DNA of 64,000 nt from Clostridium_F caseinilyticum (GCF_046127645.1 NZ_CP175919.1); one strand, 5' to 3'. Positions 44,106 to 53,343 are shown, numbered from the stretch's first letter. Numbers and translations: made by a program. The notes: a model not told the origin generated them from the letters alone.

Positions 44106-45080
44106 ATGTTTAGAAGACACAGAAGATTAAGAGAAAATGCAGCAATTAGATCTATGATAAGAGAAACTGTAATTAGAGAAGAAGATTTTATATATCCAAT
44201 GTTTGTAGTAGAAGGAGAAAATATTAAAGAAGAAATATCTTCATTACCAGGAAATTATCATTATTCTATAGATAGATTAGAAGAATTAGTAGATGAAGTA
44301 AAAAAATCAGGAATAAAAGGAATAATGATATTTGGTGTACCAGATCATAAAGATGAATGTGGTTCATCAGCTTTTGATGATAATGGAATAGTTCAAAAGG
44401 GTATAAGAAGATTAAAAAAATTAATGCCAGAATTATATATAGTTGCAGATGTATGTATGTGTCAATACACAAGTCATGGACATTGTGGAATAATTCATGG
44501 TCATAATGTGGACAATGATGAATCATTAAAATATTTAGCAAAAATATCTTTATCCTATGCAAAAGCTGGAGCAGATATGATAGCCCCTTCAGATATGATG
44601 GATGGAAGAGTTTATGCTATAAGAAAAATATTAGATGAAAATAATTTTAAACATATAGGAATAATGGCATATAGTGCAAAATATTGCTCAGCTTTCTACG
44701 GCCCTTTCAGGGAAGCAGCTAATTCAGCACCGCAATTTGGAGATAGAAAGACTTATCAAATGGATCCAGCGAACGGAAGAGAAGCTATGCTTGAAATAGA
44801 AGATGATATAAATGAAGGTGCAGATATAGTAATGGTAAAACCAGCTATGCCATACCTGGATGTTATAAGAATGGCAAAGGATAAATTTAATTATCCATTA
44901 GCAGCTTACAATGTAAGTGGGGAATATGCTATGGTAAAAGCAGCAGCAAAACAAGGCTTAATAGATGAAAGAAGAGTAGCTCTAGAAATGCTAACATCTA
45001 TAAAAAGAGCAGGAGCAGATATAATAATAACTTATTATGCCTTTGAAGCAAGTGCATGGTTAAAAGAAGACAGAAAATAA
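44106..45080 (+). CDS. hemB: Porphobilinogen synthase
   Basis: A 324-residue 5-aminolevulinate dehydratase, which joins two 5-aminolevulinates into porphobilinogen. The zinc-site cysteines are in VADVCMCQYTSHGHCGI (~residues 117-133). The two active-site lysines are in YSAKYCSAFYGPF (~194) and MVKPAMPYLD (~247). AAAGGAGA precedes the ATG. With hemC and cobA-hemD it supplies the locus with uroporphyrinogen III. Confidence 0.96.
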   Translation: MFRRHRRLRENAAIRSMIRETVIREEDFIYPMFVVEGENIKEEISSLPGNYHYSIDRLEELVDEVKKSGIKGIMIFGVPDHKDECGSSAFDDNGIVQKGIRRLKKLMPELYIVADVCMCQYTSHGHCGIIHGHNVDNDESLKYLAKISLSYAKAGADMIAPSDMMDGRVYAIRKILDENNFKHIGIMAYSAKYCSAFYGPFREAANSAPQFGDRKTYQMDPANGREAMLEIEDDINEGADIVMVKPAMPYLDVIRMAKDKFNYPLAAYNVSGEYAMVKAAAKQGLIDERRVALEMLTSIKRAGADIIITYYAFEASAWLKEDRK

Positions 45081-45096
45081 TATTTAGAGTTATAAA

Positions 45097-45173
45097 TTAT
45101 CCAGGGTGCAGAAAATTTTTATTCTTACTTTAAAGGAGATTTGAGTATTAGAATAGGTAGTCATTGGACAAAG
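45097..45173 (+). repeat. Dispersed intergenic repeat, family 1, partial copy
   Basis: TATCCAGGGTGCAG ... TTTATTCTTACTTTAAAGG ... TTGAGTATTAGAATAGGTAG ... CATTGGACAAA matches the right half of the 11064-11190 copy in the same orientation. Confidence 0.6.
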
Positions 45174-45215
45174 TTTTGAACATACAAAATTTGGATGATT
45201 AATTTGTAGCCATGA

Positions 45216-45250
45216 GTGAAATTTTTTTCATTCCATGAAAAAAAATTCAC
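45216..45250. promoter_or_regulatory. 16-bp-arm hairpin abutting the heptamer array
   Basis: GTGAAATTTTTTTCAT and ATGAAAAAAAATTCAC pair with one mismatch around a 3-nt loop. The right arm touches the first unit of the heptanucleotide array. In RNA it would be a stable AU-rich hairpin upstream of cbiA. Confidence 0.65.
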
Positions 45251-45347
45251 TCTGTACTCTGTACTCTGTACTCTGTACTCTGTACTCTGTACTCTGTACT
45301 CTGTACTCTGTACTCTGTACTCTGTACTCTGTACTCTGTACTCTGTA
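45249..45347. repeat. Heptanucleotide tandem array, (ACTCTGT) x 14
   Basis: Fourteen perfect copies of ACTCTGT plus one base, ending 15 bp before the cbiA start codon and 5 bp before its GGGG ribosome site. Being perfect, it is probably young or prone to slippage. Seven is not a multiple of three, so copy changes shift any frame read through it. Confidence 0.98.
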
Positions 45348-45362
45348 TCAAAGGGGTGTTTT

Positions 45363-46685
45363 ATGAAAAGTATAATAGTATCTTCAAATAGTAGTGGTGG
45401 AGGAAAAACCACAGTAACTTTAGGCCTTATGAAAGCTTTAATTAAAAAAGGATATAAAGTTCAAGGGTACAAGGTTGGTCCTGATTATATAGATCCGGCC
45501 TTCCATTCCTACGTAACAGGAACAAGTTCTAGAAATCTAGACTTATATTTAATGGAAGAGGATGGAGTTAAAGCATCCTATAGCAGAGGAAAAGGTGACT
45601 TAGGTGTAATAGAAGGGGTAATGGGATTATATGATGGAAAAGGTATAGATACAAAATATTCCACAGCCCATCTATCAAAAACATTAAATTTACCTGTGGT
45701 TTTAGTATTAACTCCAAAGGCTCAAAGTGCAACCTTATGTGCAGAAATTATGGGAATATTAAATTATGAAAAAATAAATATAGTTGGAGTAATTTTTAAT
45801 AAAGTAAGTGAAAATTATTATAAATTACTTAAAAGATTAGTTGAAGAGAATTGCAAATTAAAAGTATTCGGATATGTACCAAAAGAAGAAAAGTTAGAAT
45901 TGAAAAGTAGACATTTAGGTCTTATACAAAGTAACGAAATAAAAGATTTAGAAGAAAAAATAGATATATGTAGTGAATTGATTTTAAAACATGTAGATAT
46001 AGAAAATTTAATAAATCACTTTAAAGAAACAGAAAAGTATAAAGATAATTTTTACTTAGAAAACAGAAATCTAAATATAGGTATACCTTACGATAAAGCT
46101 TTTAGTTTTTATTATAAAGAGAATATAGAACTATTAGAAGATGTGGGGAACATAAAATATTTTAGTCCTATGAAGGATGAAAAATTACCTGATGATTTAG
46201 ATTTTTTATATATAGGCGGAGGCTATCCAGAAGTTTTTATAAATGAATTAAGTGAAAACAAATCAATGCTAAATAGTATAAATAAAGCATTAAATAATGG
46301 ACTTTCATGTTATGCAGAGTGCGGAGGTCTTATGTATTTAACAGAAGGTATAGAAAATTTAAATGGAGATTATAAAGAAACTGTAGGATTTTTTAAAGGT
46401 AAATGCCACATGACTAAAGGACTGCAAAATTTTGGGTATGCTGAAATGAAAATAAAAAAAGAAAATAAAATACTATCTAAGGGTTTAAAAATTAATTGCC
46501 ACGAATTTCATAAATCCTATGTGAATTTAAAAAATGAAAAAATATATGAACTTACTAAAAAAATATATGACGATTCCATAAAAAAATGGAGCTGCGGGTA
46601 TATAAAAAATAATACATTGGCAGCTTATTCTCACATACATTTCTTCGGAAATATGGATTTTGTAAGAAGTTTATTTGATAGATAA
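45363..46685 (+). CDS. cbiA: Cobyrinate a,c-diamide synthase
   Basis: A 440-residue glutamine-dependent amidotransferase that amidates side chains a and c. SNSSGGGKTTVTLGLMKAL (~6-24) is the ATP loop, and GPDYIDPAFHSYVTG is the corrin-site motif. The glutaminase domain has its nucleophile Cys in CYAECGGLMYL and the final SHIHFFGN His. The ATG at 45363 follows AAAGGGG. An in-frame extension through the heptamer array from 45216 is open but meaningless (repeated LYSVLCT). Confidence 0.95.
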   Translation: MKSIIVSSNSSGGGKTTVTLGLMKALIKKGYKVQGYKVGPDYIDPAFHSYVTGTSSRNLDLYLMEEDGVKASYSRGKGDLGVIEGVMGLYDGKGIDTKYSTAHLSKTLNLPVVLVLTPKAQSATLCAEIMGILNYEKINIVGVIFNKVSENYYKLLKRLVEENCKLKVFGYVPKEEKLELKSRHLGLIQSNEIKDLEEKIDICSELILKHVDIENLINHFKETEKYKDNFYLENRNLNIGIPYDKAFSFYYKENIELLEDVGNIKYFSPMKDEKLPDDLDFLYIGGGYPEVFINELSENKSMLNSINKALNNGLSCYAECGGLMYLTEGIENLNGDYKETVGFFKGKCHMTKGLQNFGYAEMKIKKENKILSKGLKINCHEFHKSYVNLKNEKIYELTKKIYDDSIKKWSCGYIKNNTLAAYSHIHFFGNMDFVRSLFDR

Positions 46686-46744
46686 AAATTTTAAAATATG
46701 AAGTCTTAGAATATATCATAATTAAATAGAAATATATTATAAAA

Positions 46745-47286
46745 ATGAACTTTTACTTAGATTATGAAAATAGAGATCTGATAAAAAATGGAAGTGATAT
46801 GATGGGAGTATTAATAGAAAGTATTGTTTTATGTTTAATTTTTTTGTGCTTTGTTTTTTAGAAACTGGAAATGATGAAAAAAATATAAAAAGTTTTGAAT
46901 CATATCCAGATGAAATACAAAGCATAATAATCAACAATGATAGATTAAAAAATAAAATTGTAATGAAAAGTCCATATATTTCTTTTATATCTAATGTTTT
47001 TATATTCTCTATAGTATTACTTTTATGTGGATTTATTATAAGAGCTGGCGGTTGGAAATGGAATTTTTTAAATATTGTAATTTTAGGTCAGGTTCTTAAC
47101 GCTTTTGATTTTTTATTTATTGATATGATATGGTGGAGAAATACAGAAAGAGTAAGGTTTAAAGGCACAGAAAAATTAGATAGTGTATATAAAAATCCTA
47201 AAAAACACATTAAGTCGTTTTTGAAAGGAATTGTTGTTTTTGTGATTGTTGCGGCAATTGATACAATAATTTTGTCTTTCATTTAA
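46745..47286 (+). pseudogene. Frameshifted small membrane-protein gene
   Basis: The first part reads MNFYLDYENRDLIKNGSDMMGVLIESIVLCLIFLC and stops at a TAG (46858-46860). The rest, in another frame from about 46831, reads LETGNDEKNIKSFESYPDEIQ and then two or three hydrophobic segments, ending at 47286. The break falls in or between a 7-T run and a 6-T run, so a one-base slip explains it. It may be dead, miscalled, or read by slippage. Product: unknown multi-pass membrane protein. Confidence 0.7.
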
Positions 47287-47380
47287 ATAAATTTCAATTT
47301 AAGATTGAGTATTATAAATAGTAATTTATTCATCCCATATAATGGAGGTTGTTCAGAAAATAATTTGTGAGGGAGAATAG

Positions 47381-47647
47381 ATGGTGACAAAAATAAATGA
47401 TGATAAATGTGAATTGATACAAAACTTAGATAAGTTGCACACAACCGAGTTGGGAGTTGAGCGAATTAAAAAGAATCTTTCATTAGATGTGGAGGATGTA
47501 GTAAAGTGGTGCAACGACAAAATACTAAATTGAAATGCTATAATAGCTAGAAGAGGTAAAAACTGGTATATAAGTATAGATAATTGTGAAATAACAGTTA
47601 ATGCATATAGTTATACAATTATTACCGCTCATAAGATAAAAAAATAG
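47381..47647 (+). pseudogene. DUF3781 family gene with internal stop
   Basis: An 88-codon frame that matches DUF3781: LDKLHTTELGVERIKKNLSLDVEDVVKWCNDKILN, then TGA (47531-47533), then NAIIARRGKNWYISIDNCEITVNAYSYTIITAHK in the same frame. The single nonsense codon splits the conserved domain in the middle. The rest is intact, so the loss is recent. Function of the family is unknown. Confidence 0.78.
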
Positions 47648-47740
47648 ATTGGAATTCTCATAAAATATTAAGCAAATAAATTCTAAATTTATATAACAAT
47701 TACTTAATATATTCAAGACTCAGAGCAGGGAGGCATAGTT

Positions 47741-48367
47741 ATGAAAGATTATATAAAAAAACCAATGGACATAGAAAAAAGAAGTTTTGAAATAATAGAA
47801 GAAGAAATGGGAGAACACAATTTTTCAGATGAAGAATTAAAGATAGTAAAAAGAGTAATACATACCACAGCAGATTTTGAATATAAGGATCTAATTTATA
47901 TAAAAGAAGGTGCCATAGAGGCAGCAAAAGAGATTCTTAAAAAAGGTACAAAGATTTATACAGACACAAATATGGCTCTATCAGGTATAAATAAAAAAGC
48001 CTTAAAGGATTTAAATTCTACAGTTCAGTGTTTTGTATCAAGAGAAGATGTAGCTGCAATTGCAAAAAATAGAAGTATAACAAGGTCCATGGCAGCAGTA
48101 GAGTTGGCAGCAGAAGAAGGAATAGAGTTCTTTGTTTTTGGGAATGCACCAACAGCATTATACAAGCTTATGGAGCTTATGAAAGAAGGAAAAGCAAATC
48201 CAAAATTCATAATAGGAGTACCAGTAGGCTTTGTAGGAGCAGCGGAATCAAAAAAAGAACTAGAAAAATTAGATATACCTTTTATAACAATAAGAGGAAG
48301 AAAAGGCGGCAGCAATGTAGCAGCTTCCATAGTAAATGCACTAATGTATATGTTAGTAGAAAGATAA
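47741..48367 (+). CDS. cbiC: Precorrin-8X (cobalt-precorrin-8) methylmutase
   Basis: A 208-residue enzyme that moves a methyl from C-11 to C-12 to give cobyrinate. The catalytic histidine lies in RVIHTTADFEY (~residues 38-48), and TDTNMALSGINK, GNAPTALYKL and GVPVGFVGAAESK are family motifs. GGGAGG precedes the ATG. Separated from cbiA by ~1 kb holding two broken genes. Confidence 0.95.
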   Translation: MKDYIKKPMDIEKRSFEIIEEEMGEHNFSDEELKIVKRVIHTTADFEYKDLIYIKEGAIEAAKEILKKGTKIYTDTNMALSGINKKALKDLNSTVQCFVSREDVAAIAKNRSITRSMAAVELAAEEGIEFFVFGNAPTALYKLMELMKEGKANPKFIIGVPVGFVGAAESKKELEKLDIPFITIRGRKGGSNVAASIVNALMYMLVER

Positions 48368-48428
48368 AATTTCCCCGGGATATGTAAACAAATTATCAAC
48401 ATTATTTGATTTTAAGGAAGATGATTAT

Positions 48429-49193
48429 ATGAATAAATGGTTCACTATTGAAGAAATAGATAATAAAACTTTTTCAATTAGTGAATATAAGCATTGGGAA
48501 CAAACTCATTGTTATTTATTAATAGGAGAAAAAAAGGCTCTTTTAATTGATACTGGATTAGGTATAAGTAATATTAAAAATGTTATATTAAGTATTACTA
48601 ATAAACCTATTCAGGTAGTTACAACTCATGTGCATTGGGATCATATTGGAGGTCATAAGAATTTTGATAATATTGCTGTATATGAAAAAGAAAAAGAATG
48701 GATTGAAAGTAAATTTCCAATTTCTTTACAAGTTGTAAAGTCTAATTTAATGAAAGAATACTGTCCATTCCCAAAAAGTTTTGATATTAATAAATATGAA
48801 ATTTTTCAAGGACATCCAAATTTAATCTTACATGATGGGGAGATAATTACTCTAGGCAATAGACATATTCAGGTTATACATACTCCAGGACACTCACCAG
48901 GACATATATGCTTATATGAAAAGCAAAAAGGTTATTTATTTTCTGGTGATTTGATTTATAAAGGAACTTTAGATGCTTTTTATCCTACAACAAATCCAGT
49001 TGATTTTATGAAGTCAATTAAGAAAGTAAAAAATTTAGATATAGAAAAAATATTGCCGGCACACTATAGTCTAAATATTTCAACAAGTCTTATTAAGGAA
49101 ATTGACAAAGAATTTTCTAAAATACATGCATTAGGAAAACTAAAGCATGGAAATGGAATATTTAAATTCCCAAATTTTAATATCCACATCTAA
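48429..49193 (+). CDS. MBL-fold metallohydrolase
   Basis: A 254-residue metallo-beta-lactamase-fold hydrolase. The metal-binding HVHWDHIGGH (~residues 61-70), TPGHSPGHICLY, the Asp in FSGDLIYKG and the late PAHYS histidine are all present, so it should bind two metals. Substrate cannot be told. AAGGAAG lies before the ATG. It starts an unrelated block within the cobalamin locus. Confidence 0.88.
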   Translation: MNKWFTIEEIDNKTFSISEYKHWEQTHCYLLIGEKKALLIDTGLGISNIKNVILSITNKPIQVVTTHVHWDHIGGHKNFDNIAVYEKEKEWIESKFPISLQVVKSNLMKEYCPFPKSFDINKYEIFQGHPNLILHDGEIITLGNRHIQVIHTPGHSPGHICLYEKQKGYLFSGDLIYKGTLDAFYPTTNPVDFMKSIKKVKNLDIEKILPAHYSLNISTSLIKEIDKEFSKIHALGKLKHGNGIFKFPNFNIHI

Positions 49194-49253
49194 AAAAGCA
49201 ATATAATTTGGTTTTATGAAGATAATTATATTTGTTCTAAGAGGAGTGATGTC

Positions 49254-49862
49254 ATGTGTAAGGAATATCCTGATAAAAATACAGCAATAAAAGTTCTTGA
49301 ACAGGCAGAAAAATTAAATCCAGGACCTTGGAAACAACATTCTCAATTTGTGGCTTTGGCTTGTAAAAATATTGCAGATCATTGTACAGATATTGATAGT
49401 GATAAAGCATATGTTTTAGGATTACTGCATGATATAGGTAGACGAGTAGGAGTAGTCTCAGAACGACATATAGTTGCTGGATATCAATATTGTATGAAAC
49501 AAGGTTGGGAAGATGTTGCTAAAATTTGTATTACACATTCATTTGTAATACAAGATATTCATTCATCAATAGGAAAATGGGATGTTAAAAAGGAAGAATA
49601 TGAGCTTACTAAAAATATTATAAATTCTGTTATTTATGATGACTATGATCTATTAGTCCAATTAGGTGATGCATTAGCTTTATCCACAGGATTTTGTCTA
49701 CTTGAAAAAAGGTTTGTTGATGTTGCTTGTAGATATGGTGTAAATCAGTATACTGTTGAAAGATGGAAAAAAACAATAGAAATAAAAGATTATTTTGAAA
49801 AGAAAATAAAATGTTCAATTTACGATGTACTTACTGATGTTAAAGAAAATACTTTTGCATAA
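49254..49862 (+). CDS. HD-domain phosphohydrolase
   Basis: A 202-residue HD-family protein. The first metal-binding His lies in PWKQHSQFVALAC (~residues 27-39), the HD pair in VLGLLHDIGRRVG (~63-75), and a later His in ITHSF. The family hydrolyses phosphate esters of nucleotides or related compounds. GAGGAG precedes the ATG. Substrate unknown. Confidence 0.85.
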   Translation: MCKEYPDKNTAIKVLEQAEKLNPGPWKQHSQFVALACKNIADHCTDIDSDKAYVLGLLHDIGRRVGVVSERHIVAGYQYCMKQGWEDVAKICITHSFVIQDIHSSIGKWDVKKEEYELTKNIINSVIYDDYDLLVQLGDALALSTGFCLLEKRFVDVACRYGVNQYTVERWKKTIEIKDYFEKKIKCSIYDVLTDVKENTFA

Positions 49863-49916
49863 TATTTTAAATTGTCTATCAAATTATTGAAAGATAATGA
49901 AAGGACTTAGTGGTAA

Positions 49917-50315
49917 ATGTTTGAGGATGAATATATTATAAGGCTTATAAAAACTGGAGTAAAAGCAGCTGTTGCTCTTTTTGCAGGAAAAGATGCTATA
50001 GAAAGTGATATTGATACAAAAAATTATAATATGATTATTTCAGAAGATGATTTGTTAGAGGTTATGATAAAAAAATATATAAGAGAAGGCAAAATTAATG
50101 AAGCGGAAAATATTTTATTTGAAGTTATAGAATCTTGTAAAACTGAAAAGAATTTAGAAATTGCATTATTTTTCTATAAAGAACTTAGTAAATGGGACGA
50201 GGCCAAACTTCAAAAACATAGTTTTTCAAAATTTGAAATACAACAAGGACTTAAAGATGTACAAAAGTTGTATAAAAAAGATCAGTTAATAAAACTAAGA
50301 GTAATGAAGAAATGA
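49917..50315 (+). CDS. DUF6483 family protein
   Basis: A 132-residue, mostly helical cytoplasmic protein. It starts DEYIIRLIKTGVKAAVALFAGKDA, then two helical repeats (DLLEVMIKKYIREGKINEAENILFEVI and LEIALFFYKELSKWDE) that look TPR-like. The family is of unknown function. The ribosome site is weak (AAGGA ~13 nt before the ATG). Confidence 0.7.
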   Translation: MFEDEYIIRLIKTGVKAAVALFAGKDAIESDIDTKNYNMIISEDDLLEVMIKKYIREGKINEAENILFEVIESCKTEKNLEIALFFYKELSKWDEAKLQKHSFSKFEIQQGLKDVQKLYKKDQLIKLRVMKK

Positions 50316-50413
50316 AGAAATAAAAAAATAATAAATTTAAAAGGAATATTGACATTCTAGTAGCTGTAAGGTGTTTAATATATGTAAATTTAATTACATA
50401 AAGGAGACTACAA

Positions 50414-50488
50414 ATGAAAATAAAAGAGGCTGAATTGTTAACAGGATTATCCCAAAAGGCGATTCGTTTGAATGCTATAAGCAAATAG
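50414..50488 (+). pseudogene. MerR regulator stub
   Basis: A 24-residue frame with a good AAGGAG site reads MKIKEAELLTGLSQKAIRLN, the first helix-turn-helix half of a MerR regulator, then stops at TAG. The next ~80 bp hold no continuation. A truncated remnant whose start signals remain intact. Confidence 0.6.
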
Positions 50489-50567
50489 TTTTATTGATAA
50501 TAAGATTAAAGAATGTGACTACCTATAATAAAAGTTAATTTGTAAAAATGATTCGTGGGGGAATAAA

Positions 50568-51041
50568 ATGAATAAAAAGATAATGGTATCAATAATTTTA
50601 ATTTGCTTAGTTGTATGTGTGGGATATTTTACAGAAAGACCATACAATGCGCAAAATCAATCATTAGAACCCCAAAAAGTAGTAGAAAATTATTTTAAAT
50701 ATTATAATGAAAAAAACAAAGAAAAAGTTCTTACTACTTTAACAAAGTGGCATGATAGTCCTAATGTAGTTTGGGGGTTTGAAGATTTAAAATGTAAAAA
50801 AATAAATACTATAAAAGAAGAAAAAGATTCAAGACATAAAGAAGCTTATATTAAATATGGTAGGGGAACTATAACTGGGGCAAAAGAGGAAAATATTATA
50901 ATTTATAAAGTTGATTATGAAGTTAAGTATAAAAAAGGCGCAATTACACCAGAGGAGAGTGGTGCACATCAAACATGGTTTACTCTTATTAGAAGAGATA
51001 AAACTTCACCTTGGCTAATTGATGAAATAGGGGAAGGTTAA
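50568..51041 (+). CDS. Secreted or membrane-anchored DUF4829 protein
   Basis: A 157-residue protein. Residues 1-20 are a signal or anchor sequence (KKIMVSIILICLVVCVGYF). No lipobox is evident. The rest matches DUF4829, a small SnoaL/NTF2-like extracellular domain: VVENYFKYYNEKNKEKVLTTLT, HDSPNVVWGFEDLKC, and the ending WFTLIRRDKTSPWLIDEIGEG. Role unknown. GGGGG lies before the ATG. Confidence 0.78.
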   Translation: MNKKIMVSIILICLVVCVGYFTERPYNAQNQSLEPQKVVENYFKYYNEKNKEKVLTTLTKWHDSPNVVWGFEDLKCKKINTIKEEKDSRHKEAYIKYGRGTITGAKEENIIIYKVDYEVKYKKGAITPEESGAHQTWFTLIRRDKTSPWLIDEIGEG

Positions 51042-51069
51042 ATATTTATAAAAATCTGGGGGGAGAGAT

Positions 51070-51495
51070 ATGGATAACTACATTATTAGAGAAAGCAGTA
51101 GTGAGGAGTCAGATTTAATTGTAGACAGACTAGTCGAATATAATTTATCAAAAGTTCCTGTTAAACAAGAAGATACTTTTTTATGGATAAATAGAGTTGT
51201 GGAAGATACAAAGGGAGAAATAATTGCGGGAATACTTAGTAAAATTTATTGCTGGAATTGCATGTATATAGATGCTTTATGGGTTAAAGAGGAATATAGA
51301 AAAGATGGATTAGGTACAAAACTTTTAAAAGAAGTAGAGAAAATAGCTAAATATAAAAATTGTAATTTAATACACTTAGATACTTTTGATTTTCAAGCTA
51401 AGGATTTTTATATTAAGCATGGATATGAGATTTTTGGAATATTAGATGAATGTCCAGAAAATCATAAAAGGTATTTTATGAAGAAAAATATATAA
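51070..51495 (+). CDS. GNAT acetyltransferase
   Basis: A 141-residue N-acetyltransferase. VKEEYRKDGLGTKLLKEVEKIA (~residues 75-96) is the acetyl-CoA loop, and LDTFDFQAKDFYIKHGYEIFGIL is typical of the C-terminal half. GGGGGAG precedes the ATG, 29 bp after the DUF4829 gene, so the two are probably cotranscribed. Confidence 0.88.
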   Translation: MDNYIIRESSSEESDLIVDRLVEYNLSKVPVKQEDTFLWINRVVEDTKGEIIAGILSKIYCWNCMYIDALWVKEEYRKDGLGTKLLKEVEKIAKYKNCNLIHLDTFDFQAKDFYIKHGYEIFGILDECPENHKRYFMKKNI

Positions 51496-51701
51496 ACTAT
51501 AATTTAGATAAATAAAATGATTAATTTGTAATATATCCTTAATGAAGTTTTCAAAATAATATATTTTAACATTGTTAATAGTATATAATAATGCTAATAG
51601 CGAAAGAGTATAAAATTTTTTATAAAAGATAGTAAAATTATTAATACAGAAAATAGAAAAATAAATGCATCAGAGATAATAAATAGAAGGAGTGAATTTA
51701 A

Positions 51702-52403
51702 GTGGATAAATTCATAAAAAATATAAAAATATCTAAGAATATAAAAAACTCAATTTATTATAAGCTTAGGCATGAATTTTTATATCATTCAAATAAAATA
51801 GAGGGAAGTACATTTACTACGGAATCTCTTGCATTATTATTAGATAAAAATGTTGTTGAAGGTAAGCACACATTAGATGATGTTCAAGAAACTGTAAATT
51901 CAGCTTATGTGTTTGATTATATTATAGATACTATAGGTGAAAAGATTGATATGAGATATATAAAATACTTACATAGCATGTTAAAGTATAATACAACAGA
52001 TTATGAAAGGGGATTTTCAGGGGTATTTAAGAAAATACCTAATACTATTTTAGGAACTAATGTGCAACTAGCTCAACCTTATGAAGTTGAATATAAATTA
52101 GAAGATCTTATATAATGGTACTACCAAAATAAAATTATGAATTTAGATATAATAGCAGAATTTCATTTTAGATTTGAAATGATTCATCCATTTCAAGATG
52201 GTAACGGTAGAATAGGTAGATTTTTGATGTTAAAGCAATTGTTAGAGAATAATCTACCTTTATTTATAATATCTTGGGATACAGAGGATTTATATAGAAA
52301 AGCACTAGCAAAATGTTCAATAGGAGATTATGCATATTTAGTTGAATATTTAAGATCTCTTGAGGATTTTAAAGAAGTAAATAAAGAATTATGGGATTTT
52401 TAA
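51702..52403 (+). pseudogene. Fic-domain AMP-transferase gene with internal stop
   Basis: A 234-codon frame from GTG (AGGAG 9 nt upstream). The N-terminal part has HSNKIEGSTFT, which fits the inhibitory helix motif S/T-x-x-x-E-G/N of class II Fic proteins. A TAA at codon 138 (52113-52115) interrupts it. The same frame then continues with the catalytic HPFQDGNGRIGRFL and ends at 52403. Fic proteins transfer AMP or other groups to protein hydroxyls. The active-site motif survives, but full-length protein needs readthrough. Confidence 0.85.
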
Positions 52404-52475
52404 GATGAACAAGATAAATATAATTTAAAATAAAAATAATATAATGAAATTAGTGAGGTGCACGGAGAGATAAGT

Positions 52476-52727
52476 ATGTGGATTAAAAGTAATTGTGACA
52501 GGCAAAATCCAACAATAGTAAATTGTTATAAATTCTATATTGGAAAATGCTATGGAATGAAAGATAAAAAATACGTTTTAAATGGTGTTGCTAGCCATAC
52601 ATTTTGGGGAGAAGATGCTCATCAAATAGCCTATTTTCCATCAAAGGAAGAAGCAACAGCTGCATTAAATGAAATAGTCTCTTTTATAAATACAAGCCCT
52701 AATGGGGTATTTGAATTTAAAAAATAA
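52476..52727 (+). CDS. Small protein of unknown function
   Basis: An 83-residue protein, MWIKSNCDRQNPTIVNCYKFYIGKCYGMKDKKYV, with ASHTFWGEDAHQIAYFPSKEEATAALNEIVSFIN after it. No family recognised. It is soluble and rich in aromatic residues. The ATG at 52476 is 6 nt after GGAGAG; the earlier GTG lacks a site. Nitroreductase follows after 28 bp. Confidence 0.65.
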   Translation: MWIKSNCDRQNPTIVNCYKFYIGKCYGMKDKKYVLNGVASHTFWGEDAHQIAYFPSKEEATAALNEIVSFINTSPNGVFEFKK

Positions 52728-52755
52728 AGTAATAGATTGGGGGTAAAAAAAAGAT

Positions 52756-53277
52756 ATGTTAGATTTATTAAAACAAAGAAGAAGCATAAGAAAGTTTCAA
52801 CAAAAACCAATAGAAAAGGAAAAGATAGAAGTTTTAAAAAAGGCATTACTTTTAACGCCATCCTCTAGAAATTTAAAACCTTTAGAATTTATATTTTTAG
52901 AAGATAAAGAAATTTTAAAGAATATTTCAAAGTGTAAACCTCATGGAGGAACTTTTATAAAAGATGCAGCTTTAGCAGCAGTTATATTAGGTGATGAGGA
53001 TAAAAGTGACGTATGGGTAGAGGATGCCTCTATAGCCTCTATAATACTACAACTTCAAGCAGAATCTTTAGGTTTAGGATCTTGCTGGTCACAAATAAGA
53101 AATAGAAAATATGATGATAATAAAATGGCAGAGGATTATATAAAAGAAAAGCTAAACATAAAAGAAAATTATAAAGTGGAATCTATAATAGCCATAGGAT
53201 ATAAAGATGAAACTAAAGAACCAATAGATGAAGATAAACTAGATTTTAATAAAATCCATGTTAATAAATTTATTTAA
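52756..53277 (+). CDS. Nitroreductase-family flavoprotein
   Basis: A 173-residue FMN-dependent NAD(P)H oxidoreductase. LLKQRRSIRKFQQKPIEKEKI (~residues 4-24) is the FMN-site opening, and TPSSRNLKPLEFIFL and DASIASIILQLQAESLGLGSCWSQIRNR are family signatures. The flavin-binding pattern is intact. Electron acceptor unknown. GGGGG lies ~10 nt before the ATG. Confidence 0.9.
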   Translation: MLDLLKQRRSIRKFQQKPIEKEKIEVLKKALLLTPSSRNLKPLEFIFLEDKEILKNISKCKPHGGTFIKDAALAAVILGDEDKSDVWVEDASIASIILQLQAESLGLGSCWSQIRNRKYDDNKMAEDYIKEKLNIKENYKVESIIAIGYKDETKEPIDEDKLDFNKIHVNKFI

Positions 53278-53311
53278 GAAAAAAGTATATGCTTAGAATT
53301 ATTTCCATGTA

Positions 53312-53343
53312 TTTAATCTAAAAAACATTTAGATTAAAAATTT
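53312..53343 (+). terminator. Terminator after the nitroreductase gene
   Basis: TTTAATCTAAA and TTTAGATTAAA pair perfectly around a 5-nt loop, with a short T-run after. Confidence 0.65.

Noticed and set aside
45249..45347. CRISPR array
   Set aside because: The units are 7 bp with no spacers, and no cas genes are present.
45161..45412. Minus-strand frame encoding repeated STEYRVQ, and the + strand frame encoding repeated LYSVLCT
   Set aside because: Both are by-products of the heptanucleotide array, which is free of stops in these frames. The cbiA start at 45363 has its own ribosome site.
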